Part shown: positions 8,823-16,506 of the stretch, in pieces | Numbering within the stretch: the first letter of the stretch is position 1 | Layout of the letters: each line of letters begins with the position of its first letter | Assembly (NCBI GenBank): GCA_017303905.1 | Contig: JAFLBH010000001.1 | Span: 62,001 to 126,000, forward strand | DNA from: Bacteroidota bacterium | Lineage (GTDB): Bacteria; Bacteroidota; Bacteroidia; B-17B0; Aurantibacillaceae | Direction: 5' to 3' | Length of the DNA: 64,000 bases | Notes under the pieces: generated by a model | What the model was told of the DNA's origin: nothing | Database searches by the model: none | What the model saw: only the letters and a program-made list of their open reading frames with translations | Translations under genes and position numbers: made by a program

Positions 8823-8830
8823 CAAAGATA
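8823..8830 (-). promoter_or_regulatory. TATCTTTG -7 box upstream of the NifU-like gene
   Basis: On the minus strand TATCTTTG matches TAnnTTTG exactly and ends seven bases before the ATG. It lies in the short gap after the Mrp gene. No TTTG is seen 19-21 bp upstream, so an internal promoter is only tentative. Confidence 0.35.
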
Positions 8831-8841
8831 TTAATTAAAGT

Positions 8842-9930
8842 TTAATTGGCTTCTACAGGTTGTTGCTGTGCATTTTTAATAGCAACCTGCTGCGCTACAT
8901 TTTGTGCCATTTCTATCATGGTAAGCGATGAATTGGCATTTGTGTTTAATACACTTGGTTTACCATCATCTGAAGCTTCGCGTATGCTTTGTACCAATGG
9001 AATTTGTGCTAAGAGAGGAATGTTTAATTCTTCCGCTAATTTTTTCACACCGTCTTTTCCAAAAATATAATACTTATTGCTCGGCAATTCTTCCGGAGTA
9101 AACCAAGCCATGTTTTCAATTAATCCCAATACAGGAACATTGATGGCCGGTAAATTAAATAAGGCAATTCCTTTTCGCGCATCGGCAATGGCAACTTCTT
9201 GCGGTGTACAAACCACAACAGCTCCGGTTAATGGAACCTGACTGCATAAAGTAATTTGAATATCGCCGGTACCCGGAGGTAAATCCACGATTAAATAATC
9301 TAATTCGCCCCAAGCGGTATCGTAAAACAATTGCGACAAAGCCTTAGAGGCCATTGGTCCGCGTAAGGCGATCGCTTGATTGGGTCCTGCCATAAAACCA
9401 ACTGAATTTAATTTTACGCCATAGGCTTCAACCGGTTTCATTTTTGACTGACCTTCAAACTGAGCTGAACCCGGCATGTCATTCGCCACGCCAAACATAA
9501 TTGGTTGTGAAGGACCATAAATATCTGCGTCTACCAATCCAACTTTTGCGCCTTGTTTTGCTAAACCCAATGCTAAATTGGCTGCAACGGTCGACTTCCC
9601 TACCCCACCTTTACCGGAAGCAACAGCAATAATGTTTTTTACATCACGCAAGGTTGTTTCATCTTTTCCTTTTTTGGTAGTTACCTGTGCAGTCATGTTA
9701 ATTTTCACATTCGCTTCTTTATCTACGTAATGTAAAATTGCATTCATACAGGCATTGTGAATCATGTCCTTCATCGGACAAGCCGGTGTGGTAAGAACTA
9801 CGGTAAACGAAATATCTTTTCCGCTTACAGCAACATCCTTCACCATTCCCAGCGTCACTAAATCTTTTTTGAGATCCGGATCATCCACATAACGTAATGC
9901 ATCCAAAACCTTATCAACCGTAATGCTCAT
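8842..9930 (-). CDS. Mrp/ApbC-family iron-sulfur cluster carrier ATPase
   Basis: This 362-residue P-loop ATPase is related to ApbC, Ind1 and NBP35. Residues 1-80 form a MIP18/DUF59 domain (DALRYVDDPDLKKDLVTLGM, with the ACPMKD cysteine). The deviant Walker A follows (ASGKGGVGKST) with VDADIYGPSQP as switch I, and DLPPGTGDIQITL as Walker B. It is expected to load Fe-S clusters onto apoproteins. The adjacent NifU-like scaffold fits that role. The last 15 residues are a glutamine/alanine tail. A TAACTTTA box lies 18 bp before the ATG at 9949-9956, leaving a short leader. Confidence 0.94.
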   Translation of the reverse strand: MSITVDKVLDALRYVDDPDLKKDLVTLGMVKDVAVSGKDISFTVVLTTPACPMKDMIHNACMNAILHYVDKEANVKINMTAQVTTKKGKDETTLRDVKNIIAVASGKGGVGKSTVAANLALGLAKQGAKVGLVDADIYGPSQPIMFGVANDMPGSAQFEGQSKMKPVEAYGVKLNSVGFMAGPNQAIALRGPMASKALSQLFYDTAWGELDYLIVDLPPGTGDIQITLCSQVPLTGAVVVCTPQEVAIADARKGIALFNLPAINVPVLGLIENMAWFTPEELPSNKYYIFGKDGVKKLAEELNIPLLAQIPLVQSIREASDDGKPSVLNTNANSSLTMIEMAQNVAQQVAIKNAQQQPVEAN

Positions 9931-9997
9931 GATAAAAATTTAAGAATATAAAGTTAGGTACTTATTACTAAATACCCTCTATAAAACCAATAAAAAA

Positions 9998-10228
9998 CTA
10001 TTTTGTTTGCGCCTTAGCCGAATCAACAGGTACAGCTTGAGGAGGAGCCTGTTGTAAATTAACATATTTGAGCGGCTCGTTAAGACTGCTATCGATAAGA
10101 TGAGCTAATGAATCAGACATGCGCTTTGCTAAACGATCCATTTGTTTTCTGTCTTCAGCGGCAGGACCACAGGAAATAAAAATTACAGCAACAAGGAGGG
10201 CAATGCTAAAAGTCTTTTTCATAATCAA
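9998..10228 (-). CDS. Small lipoprotein, paralogue of the next one upstream
   Basis: This predicted lipoprotein is 76 residues long, or 74 if the second ATG (MKKTFS) is used, which looks more natural. The signal peptide ends in the lipobox FISC, with the cysteine at position 18 of the shorter form followed by GPAAEDRKQ. The mature part is short, charged and probably helical, with RKQMDRLAKRMSDSLAHLI, and has a proline-rich end. The lipobox context CGPAAE and the helix resemble the lipoprotein at 10341-10586 (CGPSAEE), so the two look like a duplicated pair. Function unknown. It is read after a hairpin that separates it from its paralogue. Confidence 0.68.
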   Translation of the reverse strand: MIMKKTFSIALLVAVIFISCGPAAEDRKQMDRLAKRMSDSLAHLIDSSLNEPLKYVNLQQAPPQAVPVDSAKAQTK

Positions 10229-10283
10229 ATAATTGGAGCTTTAAAATTAATAAAAATGCGGGATATACCAATGCTATAAAGTA

Positions 10284-10316
10284 GAAAGGCCCTATCGGAA
10301 TCCGACAGGGCCTTTC
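10284..10316 (-). terminator. Strong hairpin between the paired lipoprotein genes
   Basis: Two 16-base arms (10284-10299 and 10301-10316) pair at 15 of 16 positions and carry GAAAGGCCCT/AGGGCCTTTC. No long T tract follows on the minus strand, so this may be an attenuator or mRNA-stabilising stem-loop rather than a full terminator for the lipoprotein gene at 10341. Confidence 0.6.
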
Positions 10317-10340
10317 AGCTAACTAACTAAACACAAATTC

Positions 10341-10586
10341 TTAGTGGTGAGCTTCTTCTTTTGGAGCTTCAGTAGCAGCAGCTTCAGTAGTAGCAGCAGC
10401 AGCTGAATCAACAGTAGCAGCAGCTTCTTCAACTGCAGTGTTTAAGCTTGCTTCTAAAGCTTTAGCGATAGAATCAGCAGTAGCTTTTGCAGCTTCTTCA
10501 GCTTTAGCTTTTTCTTCTGCAGATGGACCACAAGCAACTAATGTAGCTACAGCAGCTACAGCGATAATTGAAAATACTTTTTTCAT
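10341..10586 (-). CDS. Alanine-rich small lipoprotein
   Basis: This protein has 81 residues from ATG 10586. A longer frame upstream has no signal peptide at its start and is rejected. The signal peptide ends in the lipobox LVAC with C19, followed by GPSAEEKAKAEEAAKATADS. The mature protein is almost entirely alanine, glutamate, lysine and threonine, low in complexity and probably helical. It ends in a PKEEAHH tail. It is transcribed away from the ECF sigma gene, with a 238-bp gap between them, and resembles the neighbouring lipoprotein at 9998. It might be an abundant envelope spacer or a sigma-regulon member, but nothing in the sequence proves either. Confidence 0.7.
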   Translation of the reverse strand: MKKVFSIIAVAAVATLVACGPSAEEKAKAEEAAKATADSIAKALEASLNTAVEEAAATVDSAAAATTEAAATEAPKEEAHH

Positions 10587-10784
10587 GATTTTTTGAGTTT
10601 TAATGTTTGTAATTTGACTATTTATACCAAAACAGGATTTTGGTAACCCGTTTAAATAGAAAAAAACGGATATTTTTTGTAACTTATTGATTTTCAATAT
10701 ATAAAATTTGATTCTTTTTAAAGGTTACCTGTTTCACCAAAGCTCCAAAAAATAAAATAAGTGCTTTCTGCCATTAATTTGGGT

Positions 10785-10792
10785 TACCTTTG
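10785..10792 (+). promoter_or_regulatory. TACCTTTG -7 box of the sigma factor gene
   Basis: TACCTTTG is an exact TAnnTTTG match ending 32 bases before the sigma gene ATG, in the 238-bp divergent spacer. No clean TTTG lies 20 bp upstream, so the -33 region is degenerate or bound by another sigma. Confidence 0.45.
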
Positions 10793-10824
10793 GCGCAATT
10801 ACGAATTAATTAACAGACAGATTT

Positions 10825-11385
10825 ATGTCGGGCAAAAAAGCAGCGTACACCGATTTGGAATTTATTGATGGTTTAAGAACCGGAAATGAAGCTGCCTTAA
10901 AGGCCCTATATAAAAAGTACTATAACATCGTTCTTAAAATTGTTGTAAATAACAGCGGAGGCAGCGAAGCGGCTCAAGACGTTTATCAGGAAACAATTAT
11001 TGTTTTATTTGAAAACGTACAAAAGCCGGGGTTTGAATTAAATTGTCAGTTACAAACTTACATTTATTCGATCGCCAAACGTTTATGGTTAAAGCAGCTT
11101 CGAAACAACGGGCATTTAGTGAGGCTTGATGAAGACGAAGATGAAAGTGTAGATGTAGGGGAAGAAATTGCCGACCATGAACAAAAGGAAGCTGACCTGC
11201 TGAAAATGGCAAAAAGTTTGGAGGACTTAGGCGAACCATGTAAAACGATAATTAAAGATTTTTATGTGAATCGTTTAAGCATGGATGAAATATCAGAGAA
11301 GTTTGGTTATACCAATTCTGATAATGCCAAAACTCAAAAGTATAAATGCCTGCAACGATTGAAGAAAAGTTTTTTTGATAAGTAA
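10825..11385 (+). CDS. ECF-type RNA polymerase sigma factor
   Basis: This 186-residue sigma-70-family protein has only regions 2 and 4. Region 2 is about residues 15-80 (ALKALYKKYYNIVLKIV, then AQDVYQETIIVLFENV and IYSIAKRLWLKQLR). Region 4 is a helix-turn-helix at about 130-180 (LSMDEISEKFGYTNSDNAKTQ). The linker is acidic (DEDEDESVDVGEEIADHE). Such factors are normally held inactive by an anti-sigma encoded next door. The gene 21 bp downstream starts with an anti-sigma-like segment fused to a protease, which makes this a probable signalling pair. The divergent lipoprotein gene may belong to its regulon. Confidence 0.92.
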   Translation: MSGKKAAYTDLEFIDGLRTGNEAALKALYKKYYNIVLKIVVNNSGGSEAAQDVYQETIIVLFENVQKPGFELNCQLQTYIYSIAKRLWLKQLRNNGHLVRLDEDEDESVDVGEEIADHEQKEADLLKMAKSLEDLGEPCKTIIKDFYVNRLSMDEISEKFGYTNSDNAKTQKYKCLQRLKKSFFDK

Positions 11386-11406
11386 TTAAGAGAAGAAAGA
11401 TAGAAA

Positions 11407-12483
11407 ATGAAGAATACTGATTTATTTGACGATTATTTACGCGGAGATTTAAATACTGCCGATAAAGCTGATTTCGAGAATCGCTTAAACAATGATGCCG
11501 TTTTTGCTAATGCATTTAATGAACATAAAATTTTTGTTGACACGTTAGCAAAACATGAAAAGAGAAATGAATTAAGAAATGTTCTTAAATCCATTCACGC
11601 GAAAACATTTGGCAACGAACCAAAAATTCTTCCATTTAAACAAGAGAAGTTTTATCACAAGTTGGGTAAAAATGTGGCGATGGCGGCAGGTGTTGGTTTA
11701 GTTGCTGTTTTATCTACCCTTGCGCTTTTAAGTACCGGTGGCTATTTATTAACGAAACAAAGTAATGAAATCACCGATTTACGTCGCGAGGTAAGCGAAT
11801 TAAAATATACGCAGGATAACATCGTGGAAGTAATGGTGAAAGCGGCTGAAAAACCAAAATACGCACCGGCTAATTTTGAAGGAACCGGTTTTGCCATCAA
11901 CAACAAAGGTTACTTAGTAACCAGCTTACACATGATTAAAGGTGCTGATTCCATTTTCGTTGAAAACGGAACCACTACACGCACTTTAACTAAACTTGTA
12001 TTTAGCGATCCATCTATAGATATCGCCGTTTTAAAAATAGAAAACGAGGAATTATCAAAGGGATGGTCGGTTCCATTTATTTTCAGTAACCGCACTTTAG
12101 ATTTAGGAGAGAAAGTTTACACATTGGGCTACCCTCGCGAAGATGTGGTGTATGGCGAAGGTTCTTTAAGTTCCCTAAGCGGATTTAAAGGTGACACAAC
12201 CATGTATCAGATTTCTATTCCTGTAAACCCGGGTAATAGTGGCGGGCCATTATTAGACGAACAAGGCGCTGTTGTAGGTTTGGTAAGAGGTAAGATTACT
12301 TCTGCCGAGGCTACCGGTTTCGCGGTTAAATCGAAAGAAATCATTAATACCATTAACGCTTTTAATGAAGGCGAATTAAGTGTTCCAACTAAAAAGAATG
12401 CGCTAAAAAATGTTAAACGTAACGAGCAAATCAAAAAGATTAACCCCTACGTTTTTAACATTTTAGTTTATAAGTCTAATTAA
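11407..12483 (+). CDS. Membrane protein joining an anti-sigma-like cytoplasmic segment to a periplasmic HtrA-type serine protease
   Basis: This protein has 358 residues. Residues 1-70 (FDDYLRGDLNTADKADFENRL and on) resemble the N-terminal segments of Bacteroidota anti-sigma factors. A single membrane segment spans about 89-115, followed by a short coiled coil (about 117-138). A trypsin-like S1C domain runs from about 155 to 320. The catalytic triad is complete: H175 (TSLHMIKG), D205 (PSIDIAVLK) and S278 (NPGNSGGPLLD). No PDZ domain follows, and the C terminus is short and basic. The topology puts the protease outside the inner membrane and the anti-sigma-like part inside. It is directly downstream of the ECF sigma gene and followed by a terminator. 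A plain HtrA-like quality-control protease is the alternative reading. Confidence 0.85.
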   Translation: MKNTDLFDDYLRGDLNTADKADFENRLNNDAVFANAFNEHKIFVDTLAKHEKRNELRNVLKSIHAKTFGNEPKILPFKQEKFYHKLGKNVAMAAGVGLVAVLSTLALLSTGGYLLTKQSNEITDLRREVSELKYTQDNIVEVMVKAAEKPKYAPANFEGTGFAINNKGYLVTSLHMIKGADSIFVENGTTTRTLTKLVFSDPSIDIAVLKIENEELSKGWSVPFIFSNRTLDLGEKVYTLGYPREDVVYGEGSLSSLSGFKGDTTMYQISIPVNPGNSGGPLLDEQGAVVGLVRGKITSAEATGFAVKSKEIINTINAFNEGELSVPTKKNALKNVKRNEQIKKINPYVFNILVYKSN

Positions 12484-12510
12484 ACCTTTCCCATATACTA
12501 AAGTCTAACT

Positions 12511-12540
12511 AAAGCCGTTTGTAACATAACGGCTTTTTTT
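12511..12540 (+). terminator. Intrinsic terminator after the sigma/protease operon
   Basis: Nine-base arms AAAGCCGTT (12511-12519) and AACGGCTTT (12528-12536) surround an 8-base loop and run into a T tract reaching 12540. It separates the sigma/protease pair from the outer-membrane protein genes. Confidence 0.85.
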
Positions 12541-12556
12541 ATCGTCTTATTATAGT

Positions 12557-12564
12557 TAACTTTA
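12557..12564 (+). promoter_or_regulatory. TAACTTTA box just before the GTG start of the next gene
   Basis: TAACTTTA matches TAnnTTTG except for the last base and ends four bases before GTG 12569. It lies only 20 bases after the preceding terminator, where a fresh promoter is expected. Confidence 0.35.
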
Positions 12565-12568
12565 AACA

Positions 12569-13432
12569 GTGCTAAAATTGAAACAAATATTATTTGGGCT
12601 CTTGTTAATCTTAAACCTTGGCATTAAGGCTCAAGACTTAATTTACCTGAACAGCGGCAGCAAGTTTGAAGCTCTAGTGAAGGAAATCACTGAAACATCC
12701 ATAAAATATAAAAACATTAATAATCCGGAAGGTCCAACTTATGTGATAGCTAAAACGGATGTTTTATTTATTGAATACAAAAATGGAAACGTTGATGTGA
12801 TTAATAAAAATCCCGCTCCGGTTAGTCCAAAATCTACTACTCCTTCCGCCGGCGAGAGCAAAGAAACAAAATTAGCGAAACCCTCAGACGTTTATTACAT
12901 GAACAAAAATTCCTTCATGATAAACGGACTTGCACTCACAAATGCCGATATAACATTAATGTACGAGCGGGATTTATTGCAAAATCACTTAGGCGTAATG
13001 GTTTTAGGTTCCTATAATTTTAATACACGAACTACTTGGCCAAATTTATATTTAATGGATTTAGCTAATACCAAGAAAAATTACGATATAGGTTTAGGTT
13101 TAAACTTCTATCCTTCCGTAAGAAAAAAATCACAATACTTTGTTGGCGTTTTAGTGAAGTACATGAATTATTCGTTTGACCGCGAGATAACAGTGCAGGA
13201 AGAAATTGGCGGTTTTATTTTTGAAAAAATTGAAATTCAAAAAGCACAGGGCTACCAACTGGCTACTATGATTGTAAATGGATTTCAGGTACGCATTACA
13301 CCTACCTTTACTTACAAAGCATTTGTGGGTATTGGTCCGTTTAGCGGTGATGCCGATTTAATGAAAACAGAACTTGCACAAACAGGATTACCCAAAATGT
13401 ATTTAGGACTTTGCTTTGGTTACCGTTTTTAA
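12569..13432 (+). CDS. Outer-membrane-type protein, first of a tandem pair
   Basis: This 287-residue protein starts at GTG 12569. It has a signal peptide (KQILFGLLLILNLGIKA, cut before QDLIY). It opens with a domain of about 65 residues: a strand (DLIYLNSGSKFEALVKEI), then TSIKYKNINNPEGPTYVI, ending FIEYKNGNVDVI. The next gene repeats this domain. After a low-complexity linker rich in serine and proline, the rest is strand-rich and ends in aromatic GLCFGYRF, as in outer-membrane beta barrels. The head domain pattern (exported, preceding a barrel) is known in many Bacteroidota proteins of unknown function. Only 3 bp separate it from its paralogue. Confidence 0.72.
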   Translation: MLKLKQILFGLLLILNLGIKAQDLIYLNSGSKFEALVKEITETSIKYKNINNPEGPTYVIAKTDVLFIEYKNGNVDVINKNPAPVSPKSTTPSAGESKETKLAKPSDVYYMNKNSFMINGLALTNADITLMYERDLLQNHLGVMVLGSYNFNTRTTWPNLYLMDLANTKKNYDIGLGLNFYPSVRKKSQYFVGVLVKYMNYSFDREITVQEEIGGFIFEKIEIQKAQGYQLATMIVNGFQVRITPTFTYKAFVGIGPFSGDADLMKTELAQTGLPKMYLGLCFGYRF

Positions 13433-13435
13433 TTC

Positions 13436-14251
13436 ATGAAGACTCTATACTACATACTCATTTTATTTTGCGTTGGCACTTTTGTTAAAGGGCAAGATAA
13501 AGTTGTTTTCAAGAACGGTAAAAAACTTAATTGCAAAATTGTTTCCATCAATCCGAGCACCGTCACTTATAAAGACAGTACCTCAGCCGGTAACATGATT
13601 ACAGTTTCTAAGAATGAAATCTTAATGGCTGAATTTAGCAGCGGCAATGTTTATATTTTCGGAACAACAACAAACACATCGGTTGCCGCGCCATCGAGTT
13701 CTAGTAATAAACCTCTTGACAGAAAAGCACAGATCCGCGAGAAAGAAAAAGAGTTTAAAGACAACATTATTGGTATTCAAATCCCGGATGTTGTATTTGG
13801 AAGGTTAACACTTACCTACGAACGATTATTTTTTGACAAACAAATCGGCATTACACTTCCGGTGAGTATGAGCTACGACAGACGTGTGATGTTTCTCGGA
13901 TTTAGTTCAGATACTTCTGCTAACACTTCTGCCAGTACTGTGAGACGTAATGTTAATTTTATTACGGGCTTAGATCTTAATTATTATTTCGAATCTAAAT
14001 CACACACTAAATTTTTTATTGGTCCCCGTTTTAGATACGGTACGGATGTTACCATGGAAAACATTACTGCTTATTCGGTTCAGATGCAAAACGGTATTTT
14101 AATTGCCAGTCGTAATGGAAAAATGGCAAGCACCCTAGCTCTTGGATTTGGCTTTGTCAGAATTGTAGCTTCTCCTTTTGGTGGTGGAATTAATCCGAAA
14201 CAATCTTACCCTTGGGGCTCATTCACATTCCGCTTAGGATTTAGAGCATAA
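13436..14251 (+). CDS. Outer-membrane-type protein, second of a tandem pair
   Basis: This 271-residue protein has a signal peptide (MKTLYYILILFCVGTFVKG). It carries the same head domain as the gene before it: DKVVFKNGKKLNCKIVSI, then STVTYKDS and a strand ending MAEFSSGNVYIF. A serine-rich linker and a strand-rich C-terminal half follow, with alternating segments such as RLTLTYERLFF and KFFIGPRFRYG, and an end in FRLGFRA. The pair looks like a tandem duplication that has diverged strongly in the barrel part. Its last 46 bases overlap the 3' end of the convergent PLP-enzyme gene. Function unknown. Confidence 0.72.
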   Translation: MKTLYYILILFCVGTFVKGQDKVVFKNGKKLNCKIVSINPSTVTYKDSTSAGNMITVSKNEILMAEFSSGNVYIFGTTTNTSVAAPSSSSNKPLDRKAQIREKEKEFKDNIIGIQIPDVVFGRLTLTYERLFFDKQIGITLPVSMSYDRRVMFLGFSSDTSANTSASTVRRNVNFITGLDLNYYFESKSHTKFFIGPRFRYGTDVTMENITAYSVQMQNGILIASRNGKMASTLALGFGFVRIVASPFGGGINPKQSYPWGSFTFRLGFRA

Positions 14252-15087
14252 CGGTCTTCATACCCCCTATTACCTTGTAAACCGCCGCTGTGCACAATCA
14301 AAATTCTTCCTTCAATGCTTCCTGATCTTATGAGATCTGTTGCTCCGTAAAATAATTTTGAGGTATAAACATAATCTAATGGGATTTGTGTTTGTGCTTC
14401 GAAACTTTCCTTGAACTCCAATAATTCATTGGTATGTTTAGCATAGCCACTAAAATGATACTCCGCATTTACATTAGCGTTTGTATTTAAATCGCCCACT
14501 CCCTTCAACACACTGATACCAATTATTTTTTGTGAAGGTTTTAATGAACTTGAAATGCCTTTCAATGTTGTTCCGGTACCACAAGCGCATAGGATGATAT
14601 CGAAGTTGTTTTGCATTGGTAAAATTTCTTCGCAACCCTTTGCTCCCAATTCATTATCACCTCCCTCAGGCACCAAATAGAAATTGCCGAATCTTTCACT
14701 TAATGATTTTATAAATCCGAGATCCTGCTTTTTATTGTAATCTTCACGCGACACAAAGAACAACTGCATGCCATTGGCAGCTGCATCACTTAAGGTATAA
14801 TTACTAATTGAGCTTGGCTCGCTTCTAATGACACCAATGCTTTTGAATCCGGCTTGCTTGCTGGCAACAGCTGTAGCATGAATATGATTACTGAATGCTC
14901 CGCCGAAGGTAAGAATGGTGTCTTGACCTAATCGCTTTGCTTCCTCTAAATTATACTTAAGTTTAAACCATTTATTACCGCTGATTTGAGGATGAATTAA
15001 ATCCAGTCGCAAAACAGACACATCTACTTTCTTTTCAGAAAATAAATCAGAATTGATTTTTTGAATTATGGGATTATAATTTAACAT
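14206..15087 (-). CDS. PLP-dependent ACC deaminase/D-cysteine desulfhydrase family enzyme
   Basis: This 293-residue fold-type II PLP enzyme has its cofactor lysine in the SGNKWFKLKYN segment near residue 40. The phosphate-holding loop follows at FGGAFSNHIHATA. The glycine loop CGTGTTLKGI and the late HSGGLQGNRGY segment complete the site. Relatives desulfhydrate D-cysteine or open 1-aminocyclopropane-1-carboxylate. The two cannot be told apart here, and D-cysteine desulfhydrase is the commoner activity. It is slightly shorter than DcyD (about 328 residues). The 3' end overlaps the gene at 13436 tail to tail by 46 bp, which is unusual but both frames look intact. Confidence 0.85.
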   Translation of the reverse strand: MLNYNPIIQKINSDLFSEKKVDVSVLRLDLIHPQISGNKWFKLKYNLEEAKRLGQDTILTFGGAFSNHIHATAVASKQAGFKSIGVIRSEPSSISNYTLSDAAANGMQLFFVSREDYNKKQDLGFIKSLSERFGNFYLVPEGGDNELGAKGCEEILPMQNNFDIILCACGTGTTLKGISSSLKPSQKIIGISVLKGVGDLNTNANVNAEYHFSGYAKHTNELLEFKESFEAQTQIPLDYVYTSKLFYGATDLIRSGSIEGRILIVHSGGLQGNRGYEDRYALNPKRNVNEPQG

Positions 15088-15093
15088 CCGCGC

Positions 15094-15165
15094 TCATCCG
15101 TGAAATCTGCGGGAAACAATTTTTGGGAGAGAATTCCCGCTGATCACGCAGATTTCCGCAGACAT
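15094..15165. repeat. Intergenic inverted repeat of the dispersed GCAGATTTCCGC type
   Basis: The gap between peptidase T and the PLP enzyme holds a segment with ATCCGTGAAATCTGCGGGAA on the left and an inverted, imperfect counterpart (TTCCCGCTGATCACGCAGAT, then TTCCGCAGA) on the right. The arms share ATCTGCG and GCGGGAA. This wording is typical of dispersed intergenic repeats seen in many environmental bacteria. It could fold as a stem-loop. No second full copy is seen in this window. Confidence 0.45.
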
Positions 15166-16413
15166 TTATGATTTCTCTTCCCAAATATTCACCAAATGAA
15201 CAATGGTTTCTACGGCCTTTTGCATATCCTGAACACTCACCCACTCCTGTTTGCTGTGAAAAGCATGCTCGCCTGCGTAAATATTCGGACAAGGCATTCC
15301 CATGAATGAAAAACGGGAGCCATCGGTACCGCCGCGTATACTGGATAAAACCGGAGTAATGCCTGTTCGTTTTATAGCTTCCATAGCGTAATCTACAACA
15401 TGCGGACACTTCGCTAATACTTCACCCATGTTACGGTACTGCTCAGTAACAATAAAATCAAACGAGCATTTATTGTAATTAGAAATTACTTTCGCAGTGA
15501 TCTGTTTTAATTCTTCTTCTAAAGCTTTTAAGGTTGGTGTATCAAATGCACGAATGATGAATTTAATCTCCACTTGCTCCAATCCGCCGTTAATAGAAGT
15601 CGGATGAATGAATGGCTCTTTTTTCTCCGTGGTTTCCGGCGTTTTGTTTTTAGGAATTTGATTCACGATTTCGGCCGCGATTTTAATTGCATGCTGCATT
15701 TTATCTTTCGCGAAACCCGGATGTGTAGGAAAACCTTTTACAACAATCGTTACCGCATCCGCGCTAAACGTTTCATTTTCGATGTGACCAATGGTTTCTC
15801 CATCCATGGTATAACCAAACTCTGCGCCTAACTTTTTCATATCGGCCTTGTCGGTTCCTCTTCCGATTTCTTCATCCGGTGTAAATAAAATCCGAATTTT
15901 ACCATGCTTTACTTCAGGATGCGTCATTAAATAATGAGCAGCATCCATAATTTCTGCTACGCCCGCCTTATTATCCGCGCCCAGCAAAGTTGTACCATCA
16001 GTTGTGATAATATCGTTACCGATTTGTCCGGCTAAAGCCACATGCTCACTGAATTTTATGACTTGCGATTTATCATTCGGTAAAACAATATCCGTTCCCT
16101 GATAATTTTTATGGATCACCGGATTAACATTTGTACCGCTGCAATCCGGTGAAGTATCCACGTGCGAACAAAAACAAATAACCGGCACATTTTTACTTGT
16201 GTTGGAAGGAATGGTAGCATACACATAACCATGTTCATCCAATTCCGCATCACTAATGCCGATGGCTTTTAATTCTTCCACCAATAAGCGGCTTAAGTTT
16301 TTTTGCTTCTCCGTACTAGGACAAGTTTTTGATAATGGATCGGATTGTGTGTCGATTTTTGCGTAACGGATAAAACGATTGGTTACGGTAAAGTTATAGC
16401 TAATAAAGTTCAT
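15166..16413 (-). CDS. pepT: Peptidase T (tripeptide aminopeptidase)
   Basis: This 415-residue M20B metallopeptidase removes N-terminal residues from tripeptides in the cytoplasm. The dizinc-site motifs are present in order: CFCSHVDTSPDCSG with its histidine and aspartate, DGTTLLGADNKAGV with the bridging aspartate, and FTPDEEIGRGTDKAD with the catalytic glutamates. A late YAGEHAFHSKQEWV segment supplies the final histidine. The length fits PepT (about 408). It is transcribed toward the PLP-enzyme gene with a repeat-filled gap of about 80 bp. Confidence 0.96.
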   Translation of the reverse strand: MNFISYNFTVTNRFIRYAKIDTQSDPLSKTCPSTEKQKNLSRLLVEELKAIGISDAELDEHGYVYATIPSNTSKNVPVICFCSHVDTSPDCSGTNVNPVIHKNYQGTDIVLPNDKSQVIKFSEHVALAGQIGNDIITTDGTTLLGADNKAGVAEIMDAAHYLMTHPEVKHGKIRILFTPDEEIGRGTDKADMKKLGAEFGYTMDGETIGHIENETFSADAVTIVVKGFPTHPGFAKDKMQHAIKIAAEIVNQIPKNKTPETTEKKEPFIHPTSINGGLEQVEIKFIIRAFDTPTLKALEEELKQITAKVISNYNKCSFDFIVTEQYRNMGEVLAKCPHVVDYAMEAIKRTGITPVLSSIRGGTDGSRFSFMGMPCPNIYAGEHAFHSKQEWVSVQDMQKAVETIVHLVNIWEEKS

Positions 16414-16455
16414 TGGTTTATTTTTTAGTGCTTGTGCTAAATTAATGATTTATTA

Positions 16456-16487
16456 TTTGCTTTTTAAACTTTCATTTTTTACATTTA
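16456..16487 (+). promoter_or_regulatory. Bacteroidota-type promoter of the surface-protein operon
   Basis: TTTG (16456-16459), a 20-bp spacer and TACATTTA (16480-16487) fit the -33/-7 pattern TTTG-N20-TAnnTTTG with one mismatch at the last base. Transcription would start near 16493, about 14 bases before the first ATG of the five-gene run. Confidence 0.55.
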
Positions 16488-16506
16488 TTTATACAAAAGA
16501 AAAATC

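Noticed and set aside
15074-15409. 111-codon minus-strand frame over the pepT end and the repeat
   Set aside because: It reads peptidase T in another frame and no usual protein features are seen.
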